DNA of 64,000 bases from positions 12,710,001 through 12,774,000 of the forward strand of contig NC_056408.1 of assembly GCF_905147365.1 (NCBI RefSeq), given 5' to 3'. The translations under genes and the position numbers were made by a program. Of the stretch, positions 1 through 12,110 are shown one piece after another; within the stretch, counting starts at the first letter, position 1, and each line of letters starts with the position of its first letter. The notes below the pieces were generated by a model. It saw nothing but the letters and a program-made list of their open reading frames with translations. It had not been told where the DNA came from and did no database searches. The stretch is from Aricia agestis. Lineage: Eukaryota; Arthropoda; Insecta; Lepidoptera; Lycaenidae.

Positions 1-419
1 CATATCAATGAGAAAAGTGTCAATTTCCGTAGCTAATTATCTCTCTGATGCTTGGAGTGAAATTGGTGCAAGCTATGGAAATGAAATCCTGGAGACATTT
101 AAATCTCTTAGAAAGATGCTTGTGTAAGTGTATACGTAAACAAATTTTTACACACAGGCGTAAAACAATTTCGGTTCCGTTTGACAGCTCGAGATTGTTG
201 CTCTATTCCGCTAGGTATATTAACTTTATGGTCCGAACACAATGGATCGGTGGTCCGGATGCGGACCGCGGTCCGCCATTACATTCCCCTTACTCTTGAA
301 TCTGGACTAGTTAATATTAAATCTAGATAAATGTTTTGAGTAAGGTATTATTTTTAGAATAATATTATGTTAAAGTAATTTATGCATGAACACGTAGCTA
401 ACAGAGCGTTATCTTCCAG
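1..419. other. Non-coding flank with partial TIR-element copy
   Basis: No gene is seen before F1. Positions about 112-229 match the right half of the inverted-repeat element at 35563-35861 (shared GCTTGTGTAAGTGTATACG and CTCTATTCCGCTAGGTAT blocks), so this is a truncated copy. The remainder is AT-rich intron-like sequence leading to the F1 acceptor. Confidence 0.6.
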
Positions 420-805
420 ACGTGCAGTTCATACCGACGGAGAAGGGGAAGTACATCCTGGTGCTGAAGGGGTTCACGTACTCGCAGGTGGGGGGGCGGT
501 TTTTTTACTGCTCGTCGAAGCACACGGGGTGTAGGGCGCGGGTGCGGCTGATAGGGGGGAAGCTGGTCGCGTCGGAGGACGGACACAACCACGCGCCGCC
601 GTCGCACGCGCGCTGCGGGAACGGCGCCTTCGTGCAGCTCCGGCCTCCGCACCCCCCGCTCCCCGCCCAGCTGCTGCCCATGCTGCCCTCCCCCCTCGCC
701 TCCCCCCGCGCCGCCTCGCTCGCCCTCCACGCCCTCAACTTCGCCCGTGTCCTGCCCAAAACGGATCTGTGGCTGAGGCCGCCACTCGATGAGAAGAAGG
801 AGTAG
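420..805 (+). CDS. mod(mdg4): F1: FLYWCH terminal exon with long proline-rich tail
   Basis: Exon follows TTATCTTCCAG with a phase-2 start. The FLYWCH module covers about the first 58 residues. The usual Trp before the first Cys is Phe (FFYC), ligands are C-x6-C and HNH. Unlike most of the array it does not stop after HNH but continues about 70 residues rich in Pro, Ala and Leu, ending in an acidic/basic DEKKE tail. The exon is strongly GC-rich against an AT-rich flank. It is the first module in the window; the array may extend upstream. Identification as a C-terminal alternative of a mod(mdg4)-like gene is from family architecture. Confidence 0.75.
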
Positions 806-3208
806 AGCCACAGTTTAGCGCTTCACACTCAGTTAGCTATAATGTGCTGAAAAAAAGTGGATAGCACATACATCTTACATCTTTTCATAGAAATCGTGAT
901 CCACACGCGGTAGCTCTAATGTATATTGTAATGTTTTCACGGAATGTAATGTATCAACGAAGAAATTGATTCATAGGCAGCTGACGGACCTACGTGATTC
1001 GGTCGAGTTATGTCAATTTAATGGTAGTTTTTATCTGTCGGCTGTGCTTGAGATAACGCGATCAAATCACGTAGGTACACTATCTGCAGAGTAGATAGAA
1101 CTGAGGAGTACCTGGACTTCAAACAAGCGGGCGAATCTACGGGAGTTGGGCGCGAGTACCACTTTCGACATGTTTCATAATGCTGAGAACTCACGGCGCA
1201 CGTACGGCGCGCACCGGCTGATATTATGACCTACTACGTCAAACGTATAAATTTCGAGATCTCTTCTGAGATGGCCTACTCGTTAGTTCTGTTTACTCTG
1301 CTATCTGTCTATGAATCAACTTCTCTGATAGTACATTTAAATTGTACATTAAAGCTGTTGTGCGTGATAATGAATTTAAATAATCGTGAAGTCTACGATT
1401 TCGAATGTGTCTTTGTCCGGAATACAGATGTGAATTTGATCCAATGAGTTGGCTGGTACCCATCAAAATTATAGCAGGCTTATATAGAACTGATTTATGT
1501 TTTTCCTACATTTTGTTAAGATATTTCGTTTTTAGTGTTATTTTGAATATATTATTTTATTTATTGCTTATCGTTGTCGGTGTAAGTTTTATGCTTCGAG
1601 GTGTGACGAGGAAACCTAAAAAGTGGACGTGCTAGTTTAAGTTCATAATTCATTCTTAACGTCTTTTAGAGGCGGTAATCGGTATTACTATAATCCCCGT
1701 TGGCTGCAAAATATAAGAGTGGATATTGGCACTTGTTTCACAACAAAATGGCATATCTATATCATACATATTATATTCAATTTCAGTTAATCAATTGAGA
1801 GTTCCTTACAATTATCTTGCATCTGAATAATTAAGTCTACCATCTTATTTTGTATTCTGCATCTAAAGATCAGGTCCTTTAGCCAAGACGTTTTCTTTAT
1901 CGCTCTTTATAGAATCGCCTATCAAAATGTATGAAATTGACATAAGCGTTCGATACAATAAACTCGACTTTCGATTCATGTTATTTCAATTCTGTACATA
2001 TTGATCAGCGATTCCATAATGATGCGATAAAGAAAACGTCTTGGATAGTGGCTCTGGTGTATTTTATTTCTGCAGATCAGACAAAAGTCTTATTCCTAGG
2101 AGATTATAGTTTTATGGAATAGTCCTATAATCAATTTTATCATAGAATTAAATAATTGTTTTATACTCACGAATATCGTAGTTTTAGATCTGAATTTTAT
2201 TGTAGTGTGAAGCATGACTGTGAACTGCACTCTGCTCTGGTTGTAGTGGAGCTTTTGCTAACCATTAATTGTAAACGAATCAACGAACGCTGGTATATTT
2301 AAACCCCTTACTAATAATAATATGCACACTGTATACACAAACGTCATATAAGTAAAATGGTTTGTCCTTGCCTGTTAAGCAATTTTTCTAACTTCACAGA
2401 CAAGGACAATAAAGTGCATATGGGTCTGTGTACATAGTAAATCTTTATATTAGTAAGGGAAACTAGTATAATGATCTCTAAAGTTTATGTAAATATACGA
2501 GAGTATATAGGTGTAGGCTAGACGTTGGTGATATCTAAATACGTAATACGGTGATATTTTTATTATGAGCCTTGTTAATGTTCGATACGGTGATCTATGT
2601 AAAGTGACTATATTATTTTTGACGATCGTTTTGTACATAATTATTTTATTGATTTATTATAGACTGCTACTTATATTAAATTTTGCTTAAAGTAAATCGC
2701 TGTTTTATTTATTACCCGACGAACCAACGTTTACCGCTGAAAGTATCTCAGGTAAACAATTTTTGTTTTATTCATAAACTTAGGAGGCAAATGAGCTAAC
2801 GGGTTACCAGATAGAAATAAAAAAAAATCGTGCAGGTTCATTCACCTGACCCTGGTTCTTACTCAATACTCATCCTCATCCTTAGTCAAATTAATTCACT
2901 AAAAGACATACAATAATACAATATATTTCAAATATATAATATAACGAAAGATCCTCTAATCCAAATATCTCAAAACTTAGATACGTCAATGCTGCAATCT
3001 TTATGAACCTCTTAGTTCATACTGATCGCATTGTACTTAAATTTTAATGAAAATATTAACGCAATTTACATTCATACACGTATATTTGACTGACTATTTA
3101 TTTGATTATACAAGAAAATTACGACATTACCTTCAATGTCATGTACATCAAATATCTAAATCATTATAATTTGAACATTGAGTAACATCCATCGTGTCTT
3201 ACTTCCAG
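806..3208. other. Intergenic/intronic stretch with small repeats
   Basis: Contains an inverted repeat at about 981-1074 (arms around ACCTACGTGATT, same family as copies near 35450, 39830 and 40600) and a TIR element at 1883-2044. Short reading frames at 1226-1635 and 2450-2638 lack family signals and splice context. Nothing else is supported. Confidence 0.5.
1883..2044. repeat. MITE-like inverted repeat
   Basis: Left arm CCAAGACGTTTTCTTTATCGC is matched by its reverse complement at the right end (GCGATAAAGAAAACGTCTTGG), about 160 bp apart. Non-coding. No clear target-site duplication was identified. Confidence 0.7.
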
Positions 3209-3420
3209 AACCGAGGTTCGTCCGCACCACGCAAGGGACCACGATGCTCATCTTCCAGGGTCAGCGCTTCTCCAAGAACTACCAGAACGGCCCCAAGATT
3301 TCGTGGAAGTGCAACAAGATGGGCTGCATCGCGCGCATCAGCACCATCGAAAACGAGATCATCTCCCTCAAGAACGCTCACAATCATGATTCACGTCCCA
3401 GCTTTTTAGCCGGTCAATAA
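3209..3420 (+). CDS. mod(mdg4): F2: FLYWCH terminal exon, short Cys spacing
   Basis: Preceded by TGTCTTACTTCCAG, phase-2 start at PRFVRTTQG. The module has QRF in the GxYRF position, W-K-C and C-x4-C (CNKMGC), two residues shorter than the usual x6, then AHNH and a 10-residue tail (DSRPSFLAGQ). An AATAAA hexamer overlaps the stop codon (3416-3421), so the 3' end may be very short. GC-rich relative to flanks. Diverged from neighbouring modules, so probably an old member. Confidence 0.75.
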
Positions 3421-4653
3421 AATTTCGGCCAAACCAGGGCGTCAGTAACGCGGGTTGCGAGCGGGACAGGAGCGCCTGCAACGCGAAACTGGCGTGCACA
3501 CCAGCTGCGCGACTACGATGCCAACCCTAGATACATTCCCGCTCTGCCGACGCGAACGACCCGCATTGCGGTCGCGCATTGTACAGCGCCATAAGATTAC
3601 ATGGGCAGCGTTCGTAGACGCTCCCGCTTCGCAGTCGCTTTGGTCAAAGCTTAAGGCCGGCCATAGACGGACCGCATCTCGCAGTCGAGACCGACTGCAT
3701 TATGCGGTTGCCGCACGGCGATCTGCAGTTTCTATACTAAATTCATATCCGCAATACACTGACCGCTCGAAAAGTTCTTGATCGGTCGGGGCAGTCGCTC
3801 TGCGGTCAAGTTTCGCCGTACGGTCGAACAACAAAGGTATATGTATGGTCGACTGCATGATGCGGTCGTATTGCAGTTGTGTGCAACTTTAAGAGGATAC
3901 ACCAGGGGAGAGAGAAATTGAAAATAGGTATTTGAAAATGTATTGCTGTCTCACCAATCTCAAGTCTCCCACCGCAGAGCGCGATAGAGACAACACGACA
4001 AAAGTTCTAATAAAAGAACAGAAAATCTTCGATTCGTTGTCCGCTGATTCCTTCTCCAAAACTTAACCGATTTAAGTAATTTTTTCATTAAGAATTAAAG
4101 CAAGGCTTGAGCTGTGTTCCTATGTTTTATTTTTTTTGTATATTTTAGTCAGCTTTGTTTTCTGGGTGTTTGAACACAGAGGAAAATCAGGCCATTTTTT
4201 TGGGTTTTTGGACGTTCTTATATTTTTTAATAATTAAATTATGAAAAAAAGAAAACATAGGGACATGCTAATAGTGGCCATAGATACTCAGGAAAAAAAT
4301 CATAACTTTACCGGCATTATCCAGGGAGGAAACAGGGGACAGCGTTTGTATGGAAAAACGGCGCTGTGGAATCCTCTTAACGCGACCGCTCTAGAGCAGT
4401 CGCTTCGAACTGGAACATGCGTCTATGGTCTGAAACTGATATAGATGTTATTGGTAGTCTAAATTGTGGAAAGTAGTGTCTGTGCCATATAAAAAACTTA
4501 GTAGGTATAATAGGGAATATGACCCAAAGATAGTAAAGGTTGCTACTAGCACAGACAGTAGGTACTACGACCAAAATCCGTCATGTTGCACACGTAAGAT
4601 AAGTATTTATTGTCCGTGCTGGTGCTGCCGTCTAGCGTGAAAACATTGCAGCA

Positions 4654-4707
4654 ATTACTTTTAATAATTTATATTATGTTTACATTATATAAATTATTAA
4701 AAGTAAT
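4654..4707. repeat. AT-rich hairpin
   Basis: ATTACTTTTAATAATTTATA is followed after a short loop by TATAAATTATTAAAAGTAAT, a near-perfect palindrome. No coding content. Confidence 0.7.
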
Positions 4708-4768
4708 TTCTTAATAGTAAATCTTGAGCACTGCTTTCTTTGTGTAAATTTAATTTTGATTTCTAGTC

Positions 4769-4999
4769 AATGAGGGTTGTTGAAATTCTATTTGCCACCA
4801 GGTGCCGCGATGTAGCCGTCAGGTCTATTGTGTCAAATAGACATATTATCGTGACACATGACAGCTATATTGTGACACATGACAACTAGGTATATCGTGA
4901 CATAATATTAAGTGATATGGCAGCAGTTTGACACGATAGACCTGACGCCTACATCGCGGCACCGGTGGCATATAATAGAATATTTTAACAACCCTCATT
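4769..4999. repeat. Foldback MITE with AATGAGGGTTGTT ends
   Basis: Long TIRs: the left arm (AATGAGGGTTGTTGAAAT, then GCCACCAGGTGCCGCGATG) is mirrored on the right (CATCGCGGCACCGGTGGC, then AACAACCCTCATT). The centre has repeated GTGACACATGACA units. About 230 bp and non-coding. Confidence 0.8.
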
Positions 5000-5169
5000 A
5001 TAATTTTTGTATTAGTTATATTATTATAATTGTACTGCATTTAACTAAAAATCTCATTTTTAACCCCCGACGAAAAAGAGGGGTGTTATAATACAGTATT
5101 CATTTATTACTTCGTATTATCTAGATTCTTCACTAACTTTTTTTTCTTACAAAAAATATTCTTGCATAT

Positions 5170-5684
5170 TTTTAGGGTTCCGTACCTCAAAAGGAAAAAA
5201 CGGAACCCTTATAGGATCACTTTGTTGTCCGTCTGTCCGTCTGTCAAGACCCTTTTTCTCAGGAACGCGTGGAGGTATGAAGCTGAAATTTATATCAATT
5301 GCTCAGGTCTACTGTCCCTTGAAGCTGTGAAAAAATCAAACTTCTAAGCCAACGCAATCAAAAGATACAGCCGTTTATGCCGCAAATTTTCGACACTTGC
5401 AAGGGAATCAAAACCTACAGGGTGCTTCCCGTGAACTCAGAATCTTGAAATTTGGTACGAAGCAACGTCTTATAGCATAGATAAAGGAAAAATTACGAAA
5501 ACCATAAATTTTTAGTTACATCACATAATATATTTTTTTTAAATAATTTTAAACTTACTACCCATTTCCTCATAAACGCGTAGAGGTAATTGAAATTCAT
5601 ACCAAATACTCAGGTCTATAATACCTTTAAGCTGTCGGAACCCTCGGTGCGCGAGTCCGACTCGCACTTGGCCGGTTTTTTTAA
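5170..5684 (+). repeat. Lepidopteran GGGTTCCGTACC-type interspersed repeat
   Basis: Starts TTTAGGGTTCCGTACC, has a GTCTGTCCGTCTGTC run, and ends GCGAGTCCGACTCGCACTTG followed by GCCGG and poly-T. Other copies here are at 22724-23149 and 55501-56388. Non-autonomous; its class is not determined here. Confidence 0.8.
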
Positions 5685-6181
5685 TTCAAGTTACAGCCAG
5701 ATCGAATTATTATATCCAGTAAAACATATAACAACGTAATATTATTGAACGTACATAGAAGTTTTGTATTATGGTAACTTAAATATTTTTATACACTTTA
5801 CAACAAAATATTATTTTATTGAAGAGAATAAGCTGTAAGTACTTATATTTAGTGAACGAAGGAAATAGAACTGCTTAACTTAACTAAAGAGCCAAACTGC
5901 TAATATTTGCAATAGGTACACTGAAATTCACCTTACAAACAACTATTTTTTTCTCCGATAAAAAGTAGCCAATATGATACATTGAGACCTACTTCCTTGA
6001 CTTTGTTGTCGTTAATTTTAAATACACCGATTATATATACATATAAAACGCTATTATACAGTAATTAATTTTAAGTTACACTTAGTGAGACGTCAGTATT
6101 ATGGTTGTTGTAAGTTAGAAAAAAAAATGTAATTGTGTGGTCTAGTCTGAAAAGTAAAATATAAAGGTCTGCTAAATGTTG

Positions 6182-6514
6182 TTTTTTTATGAAATAAGGG
6201 GGCAAACGAGCAAACGGGTCACCTGATGGCGGCTGATGGACTTCCGTCGCCCATGGACACTCGCAGCATCAGAAGAGCTGCAGGTGCGTTGCCAGCCTTT
6301 TAAGAGGGAATAGGGTAATAGAGGAGCATAGGGATAGGAATGGAAGGGAAAAGGGGAGGGTAGGGAAGGGAATAGGGTAGGGGATTGGGCCTCCGGTAAA
6401 CTCACTCACTCGGCGAAACACAGCGCAAGCGCTGTTTCACGCTGGTTTTCTGTGAGAACTTGGTATTTCTCTGGTCGAGCCGGCCCATTAGTGCCGAAGC
6501 ATGGCTCTCCCACG
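6182..6514 (-). mobile_element. Lepidopteran SINE copy (reverse)
   Basis: Reverse-complement copy of the same about 330 bp unit found at 13542-13864, 30619-30955 and 42548-42853. On the minus strand it runs from GTGGGAGAGCCATGCTTC to an A-rich tail after CCCCCTTATTTCAT. The A-tail and dispersed near-identical copies indicate a retroposon. Confidence 0.8.
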
Positions 6515-6903
6515 TCTAAATTTTTCGTTGTTTTTTATATTTGAAAGAATTATAAATATAAAAGTTTGTTTGTTTGGATGTTTGTACGTCAATCGCGCTT
6601 AAACTACTGAATGGATTTTGACGGGTATACTTTTAAGCTGACTTGGGTGATAGGACACTTTTTATCGGAGTGCGGGAAATAGTTATTTCTAAATGCGGGT
6701 GCAACTGTGGGAAATAGCTGGTATATTACAACGAATAAATATTAATGGATAAAACATATAATGCTTGCGACCTATTAATTTATTTGGTTTCTGCTACGAA
6801 AAATAATCTTTCTCGCCTAGTATAGATTCGTTTTTCTAATAACGAGCTATTGCCCGCAATTGATAGCATATCTTCGTAGCTAATGTAGGAACTTTTGTTT
6901 TAG

Positions 6904-8961
6904 GATCAATGACAGAAGAATGTCTTTTCTTGGAAAAGCCCGAAGGTTCGTTTTCAAGGCCACCCCAAGACACTGACGTGGTTCCGGCTCCAACCGAAGT
7001 TATATATACCGTCAGTGATGCTACTGTCTATGACACAAGACCGTCAACATCTGCTTTGCTCACTGACTTTTCAAATAATCTCGTGCCATCAAATAGCTTT
7101 CATCGCATGGGAACTGAAGATGTGAGCTCTGAGGAAGATTTTTTACCATCAGATGAAGAGTATGTTCCAAAAAGTAATGAAGACTCTATTGATTGTGAAT
7201 ATGGAAAACGAAGACAGATATATATACCAGATTCAGATAGGTCGTCTATCGATGATCTGAAAAATGTTAGAAATAACGGAACGACACAATCACTGAACAA
7301 TACTCCCTCAGATATTCGAACAGAGCTATCACATATTCAGCCACAGCTATCACCTCAAATTTCTGTAAAGAAGAGTCGTAAAAGAACTTTAAATAAATTA
7401 AAATGGAAATGCAATTTAAGAAAACAAGGCGCAATTACAGGCATATCTTATACTTCTAAGAAAGGAAAAGTTGTTCCAGAAAAGAAGATGAAACCAGCAT
7501 GTGATTGCAGATTGAAATGTAATGAACGTATAAACGACTCTATTAGACAATTCATTTATCAGAAGTATTACGCGGAAGAGATGACATGGGAATTAAAAAG
7601 ACAATTTATAATATCTAGAGTATCAGAAGTTAAAACTGCTAGATCCAGACGCTGTGACCCTGACCAACCACCTAAAAGAGAACACACATTAAATTACACA
7701 TTTTTTATTGATGAAAAAGTTGAGAAGGTTTGCAAAAAATTTTTTTTGAATACCTTGGCTATTTCTGGAACTGTGGTGAGGAACGCAGTAAAAAAATCTA
7801 CACAAGGATTTGTTCAAGCAGATAGACGAGGAAGACATCCACCGCCTAATAAAACAGCAGATATAGTTAAAGAAACAGTACGTAAACATATTGGCAAGGT
7901 ACCCAAATATGAGAGCCATTATAGTCGAAACAGAACAGAAATACATTATCTTGGAGGCCACCTAAATATTGATAAATTATATTCTTTGTATTTAGAGTTC
8001 TGTGCTGAAGAGAGTATACCGAAAGAGAATATGGCAAAGGCGTGGCTATACAGACATATTTTTAATACAGAGTTTAATCTTGGTTTTAATCCTCCTGCTA
8101 ATGATACTTATGATGATTGCGATACGTATGTTATCAAATACAAAAATGCCACAGATGAAACTGGAAAAAATAATATTAAAGCTCTACATAATGAACATCT
8201 TGAGGAAAGCAGTAGTATACACGTTGAAAGGATTTGATTTGATAGAAAGCCACGGTGCCAAAAAAATGTTGACAGTGGACCTCCAAAAATGTTTAACTAC
8301 ACCTTATTTAACTAATGGACAGTTTCTATTACATAAAGTTGGGGACTTTTAACTTCGCAATAATTATGGATTCAGTACCCAAAGAAAGTTGTTTTTTTAT
8401 GTGGAATGAGACCATGGCAGGACGAGGCGGAAACGAAATGGCATCAGGAATAGTTATGTTTTTTGAGCAGCTAAACGATAGAGCGCATTACAAGTATGGA
8501 GCGACAACTGTGCGGGGAAAATTAAAAATATTTATTCAATGATGGCTTATTTGTGGATATTGTCTTACCACTATATTTTCTTTTTCAAGTTCTTTTTCTG
8601 CATTTTGCAAGAGTTTTCAATCGTGACTCTCTGGGACTGGCAACAGTTTGTAAAGAGCTATTCAAGGAACTGCAAAATTAAAGTGGTGAACATGGAAACT
8701 ACGAATTTCATTGATTTTTCTGCCTTCTGCAATGGGTCATCAGTTCCTTTCGTGCATAGAAAAAATCTATTGTGGGAGAGTCTGTACCATATTCTGCTAT
8801 TGTATGGATGCAATTCAGAAAAAATGAGATTGGCTCGATGTTCTTCAAGACTTTTCTTGACCAGGAAACATTCGAGGAAGCTAGTTTCATACAAAACATC
8901 CGAAGAAATTTTCCGCCAAAAATGCCGCGGCGGCAAATTTCTCCGCATATTAATCCAATGA
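6904..8961 (+). pseudogene. N1: decayed DDE-transposon-like insect repeat protein gene
   Basis: Reading opens after ACTTTTGTTTTAG (acceptor 6902-6903, phase-2) and runs 443 codons to 8237: an acidic Ser-rich N-terminus (about residues 1-100, EDVSSEEDFLPSDEEYV), then a basic region and a CDCRLKC motif near residue 200. Homology then shifts frame (LTVDLQKCLTTPYLT and later FFMWNETMAGRGGNE) and again to 8961 (DWQQFVKSY). I recognise these motifs as a protein family dispersed in many insect genomes that looks transposase-derived; the catalytic core segment after NETMAGRGG is missing or scrambled. At least two frameshifts make it non-functional at full length, but the first 443 codons are open. 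Confidence 0.65.
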
Positions 8962-9798
8962 CACATGAAACTGTATGTTTAGTTTAGATTTCAATAAATT
9001 CACTCTTAATTAATAACGTAGTTTGTTCCTAAAAAAGAGAATTAAAACTCAATACTAACGACGCGAAACCATTTTGTTATAAGCAACAGAAGGGGGGGGG
9101 GGTTTGGGGGGGCCAGGGGCAAAGCCCCCCGCATATTAATCATTCAATTAACAATTCAATCAATTTGATAATAAACAAAATTATCAAATTGATTGAATTG
9201 TTCTACAAGATCTGAAAGTTACTTTGTCCACTGAACAAAATTGCTAACTTTCTTAAGATTTCTAAAAATTAAGAAGATACCATACCTTCATTATGGTTAT
9301 TTAAAAAAACTAAAATTTCCCATGTCAAAAACCAGTAAACCGACTTTGATGAAACTTGCAGTATCCTAAGTTGAACAATACTTTTTTTTAGTAAAAAAAC
9401 ACCTAAATCGGACTTGTAGTTACGGAGATATTATGCGAACACAAATTTAAAACCATACATACACTTTACTACATACTGTGCCAAATTTCAAAAGTGTATA
9501 CATACTGTATACACTTTTGAAATTTGGCACATTTGTTCAGACTTCAGACGCTGATATAGACTAACATATGAAAACTGGGAATTTCTGGAAAATATATTAC
9601 ACACATACGGGTCGAATTGATAACCTCCTTTTTTAAAATCGGATAAAAAATAAAATGGAACGAATGTTTATTTAAAATGGTTGCACCCGCGAATCGCGAT
9701 ATTTAATTTAAAAACAGGTGAAACTATTTCACTACAACCCGTTCCTTGTAAATAACTTTATTTTTTCGTGAAGCTTAAAAATAACTTATATTTTATAG
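8962..9798. other. Gap with G-rich tract and two hairpins
   Basis: A G-run region at about 9089-9131 (three runs of seven or more G) could form quadruplex structure. A palindrome around 9143-9201 (CAATTCAATCAATTTGATAA and its mirror) and a near-perfect hairpin at 9477-9531 follow. No gene is supported. Confidence 0.5.
9477..9531. repeat. Near-perfect 55-bp hairpin
   Basis: TGTGCCAAATTTCAAAAGTG reads into CACTTTTGAAATTTGGCACA across a very short loop. Probably a deletion derivative or palindromic remnant of a mobile element. Confidence 0.75.
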
Positions 9799-10103
9799 GA
9801 TTTATTATAGAACAAGCAATAAAAATAGAAAATATGCAACATGAAGAGACTCCCACGCAGAAGTATAGACGTAAGATTAAAGAAAATTCTCAGCTTTATG
9901 AAGAACATCTCCGACGGGAAAGAGCTCGAGATTTCAAACGAAGACAGGAATTAAAAAAGAAAATGGACGCTGATGAAGATTTTAAAATGCTCAATAGATT
10001 AAGATCCAAAGAAAGAGTGAGAGCAACTAGGCAGCGGCGTAAAGAAAAAAATCTTAAACAAACATTTAATAAATTAGACTCCTTACACAGTGAGGAAGAC
10101 TAA
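9799..10103 (+). CDS. N2: basic helical (non-FLYWCH) candidate terminal exon
   Basis: Reading frame opens after TATTTTATAG with a phase-2 start (a second acceptor 12 bases downstream keeps the same phase) and runs 100 codons. Composition is dominated by Lys, Arg and Glu with long uninterrupted helix-prone stretches (YRRKIKENSQLYEEHLRRER, then KERVRATRQRRKEKN), likely coiled coil and nucleic-acid or nuclear-localising. No Cys/His zinc motif. It resembles N4 and N5 in layout. Either an alternative C-terminus within the array or an orphan N-terminal exon of a dispersed repeat protein; I cannot decide from sequence alone. Confidence 0.45.
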
Positions 10104-10434
10104 GGCAGAAGTAAAACGTAATCTACCAGCTGACTGCTTAATACTTGCTGCTGTATTCTTTTTCATGCTTTGATATTTTACTAATTTGGGGTAACTACAT
10201 CCGAAAACATGAACATAATTATAAATTTCACTTTTATTTTAAAAATATGTTAAGTATAGTGGGTTCGTAAGATAATATAACGGACAAATTTTATTTTTCC
10301 TTACTTTGTATAATCTTTTTCATAATCTTAGTTAAAAATTAAAATAACTGGATTTGTTGCATTGTTTTTAAAACATCAAAAAAACTTTAAGCATATAATA
10401 TTTTGATGTTTTATTAATGTAAAATTCAATTCAG
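10104..10434. other. AT-rich spacer
   Basis: Nothing recognised apart from the branch/polypyrimidine region leading to the F3 acceptor. Confidence 0.4.
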
Positions 10435-10637
10435 GTGAAGGTGAAGTTTGGTATTCAATTTCGCGGCACGGCAAGAAAATGCTGTGCTGCGGGGAATACC
10501 GGTTTTGTCAGCACATGCTTCGGGACAACGGCAGGCAGTATTGGAGGTGCATCAAGCAGACGAAGGGCTGTCGTGCCAGAGCCATCACGCTAGAGAACAC
10601 TGTGCTTAAAATAGACAGTGATCACAATCATGAATGA
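10435..10637 (+). CDS. mod(mdg4): F3: FLYWCH terminal exon
   Basis: Begins after AAATTCAATTCAG, phase-2, with no in-frame ATG near its start, so it is only translatable when spliced. Module: VWYSISRHGKKMLCCGEYRF, W-R-C, C-x6-C (CIKQTKGC), RARAITLEN, DHNH and one extra Glu before TGA. An AATAAA lies 18 bases after the stop (10655-10660). Its closest relatives in the window are F4 (shared CRARAIT core and RHG start), F5 and F6, which suggests an early tandem group. Confidence 0.8.
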
Positions 10638-10872
10638 TGAAGTTGGCGTTTCAGAATAAAAGATGACATTAAAGCGGACCCTAGACGGCAATGCAGCATG
10701 ACATTTATTTACGTGACAGCGCTCGTTGTTGCATGACATGTCGATCGCAAAACAATCATGCATGCATGTCTCCGGAAGCATTCACGTGTAATGTAACATT
10801 ATAGATTCGTCTTTGAGCATTACATTACAATAATATCTCCCTGACATCGTAAGTCAGGGAGGTATTATTGTA

Positions 10873-11741
10873 ACTAGAGATCGCCCAATGGTCGATTTTC
10901 GACCTTAGTTTCAACGATATTAGGACTACTACATTATATTTTGTAAAAAATATTGACTTTATCATATGTTTTTTTCGACTTTTGTCTCTGGGACTCAGCT
11001 GATCTCAGACTGGCCGTGTAGGCATCGTCTAATAGTATCAGATTCAATAAAAAAAAACTATAAATCCATTTTCAATTTGTCAACTTGCTGTCAACAGACT
11101 TCAACCATAAATAAAAGAGTATAATTCGTATGTATAGCCTTGTCACTCAAAAATCTGTCATTTTCTTGAGTGTGCGTATTGTAGTGTGTAATGTTTTATT
11201 TGTTAAAAAAATGTATGATTAAAGCATAATTTTAAAATAATATTTAAAGCTCGATGCACTCCTTCACCATATCATAATATTAATACGCGAGGGAAAAACT
11301 TTGTAACCCGTTTTACGAAAAATGGGGAAACGCACGTGCATGAAATTTCGCACAGTTATAGTTTATATGGTGAAGGAGTGCATCGAGCTAATATTATTTC
11401 GACATTATGCTTTTATCATTTTTTTTACAAATAAAACATTACACACACCACAACCCACACTACGGACAAGCTTATACATACGAATTGTCTCTTGGTTGAA
11501 GTCTGTTGTCAAATTGAAAATAGATTTAGTTTTTTTATTGAATCTTATAATATACTGAGACAATTATTACACGGCCAGTCTGTCATCATTTGACTTTATT
11601 AATCTGAGACTGTGGCAGGAATTATTTCTAAAAAATAATAAAGTCAATTTTTTGACAATAGAATATCAATAAGAAAGCGTTGGAAACTTATATTTTATTT
11701 CTTATCTGAGGTCGAATTTCGACCATTGGGCGATCTCTAGT
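10873..11741. mobile_element. Large foldback element, 869 bp
   Basis: Ends ACTAGAGATCGCCCAATGGT and its exact inverse; the inverted repeat extends through most of the element, meeting near 11300 around CTCGATGCACTCCTTCACC and its mirror. A half-copy lies at 27559-28045 and a split copy at 60385-61625. Non-coding. Confidence 0.8.
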
Positions 11742-12110
11742 AAACTATAACTGTGCAAAATGTCATTCACCTACGTTTCCGCATTTATCGTCAAAAGGGG
11801 TACAAAGTTTTTCGTTCGCGTACAGTACTACAGTAGTCAACCAAGTTTTGTTGATTACAGAACCCTAAAACGGAACCCTAACCAACAGATTTTTTGTATA
11901 TTGGTAGTTTAATAGATATTTAATTGTCTTGTTTCCTTGTATTACAAATAAAACAATCCATATTTTAGGACCATCAAGTCAAAGTATGAAATCCTTTCTT
12001 TTTCGAAAATAAAAATTTTCTTCGTCTTATTAAAATGTAGCTACTCACAAAAATTTAGCTTGTTAGTCATCACAAAAAAAAATTGTTCTTGGGCTCCCTG
12101 ACCATATAGA

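Larger units (their letters stand above)
3421..6903. other. Repeat-rich gap between F2 and N1
   Basis: Holds a GC-richer repeat region about 3440-4440 with recurrent GACCGCAT/GCGGTCG motifs (possibly one non-autonomous element), an AT hairpin at 4654-4707, a foldback element at 4769-4999, a GGGTTCCG-type repeat at 5170-5684 and a reversed SINE at 6182-6514. Frames in 3455-3781 are fully inside the repeat and are not called as genes. Confidence 0.6.

Noticed and set aside
398..811. Long minus-strand frame opposite F1
   Set aside because: Antisense shadow of a GC-rich coding exon; no domain and no splice context.
3455..3781. 108-codon Arg/Ser-rich frame
   Set aside because: Lies in a repeat region with recurrent GACCGCAT motifs; no acceptor in phase and no homology signal.
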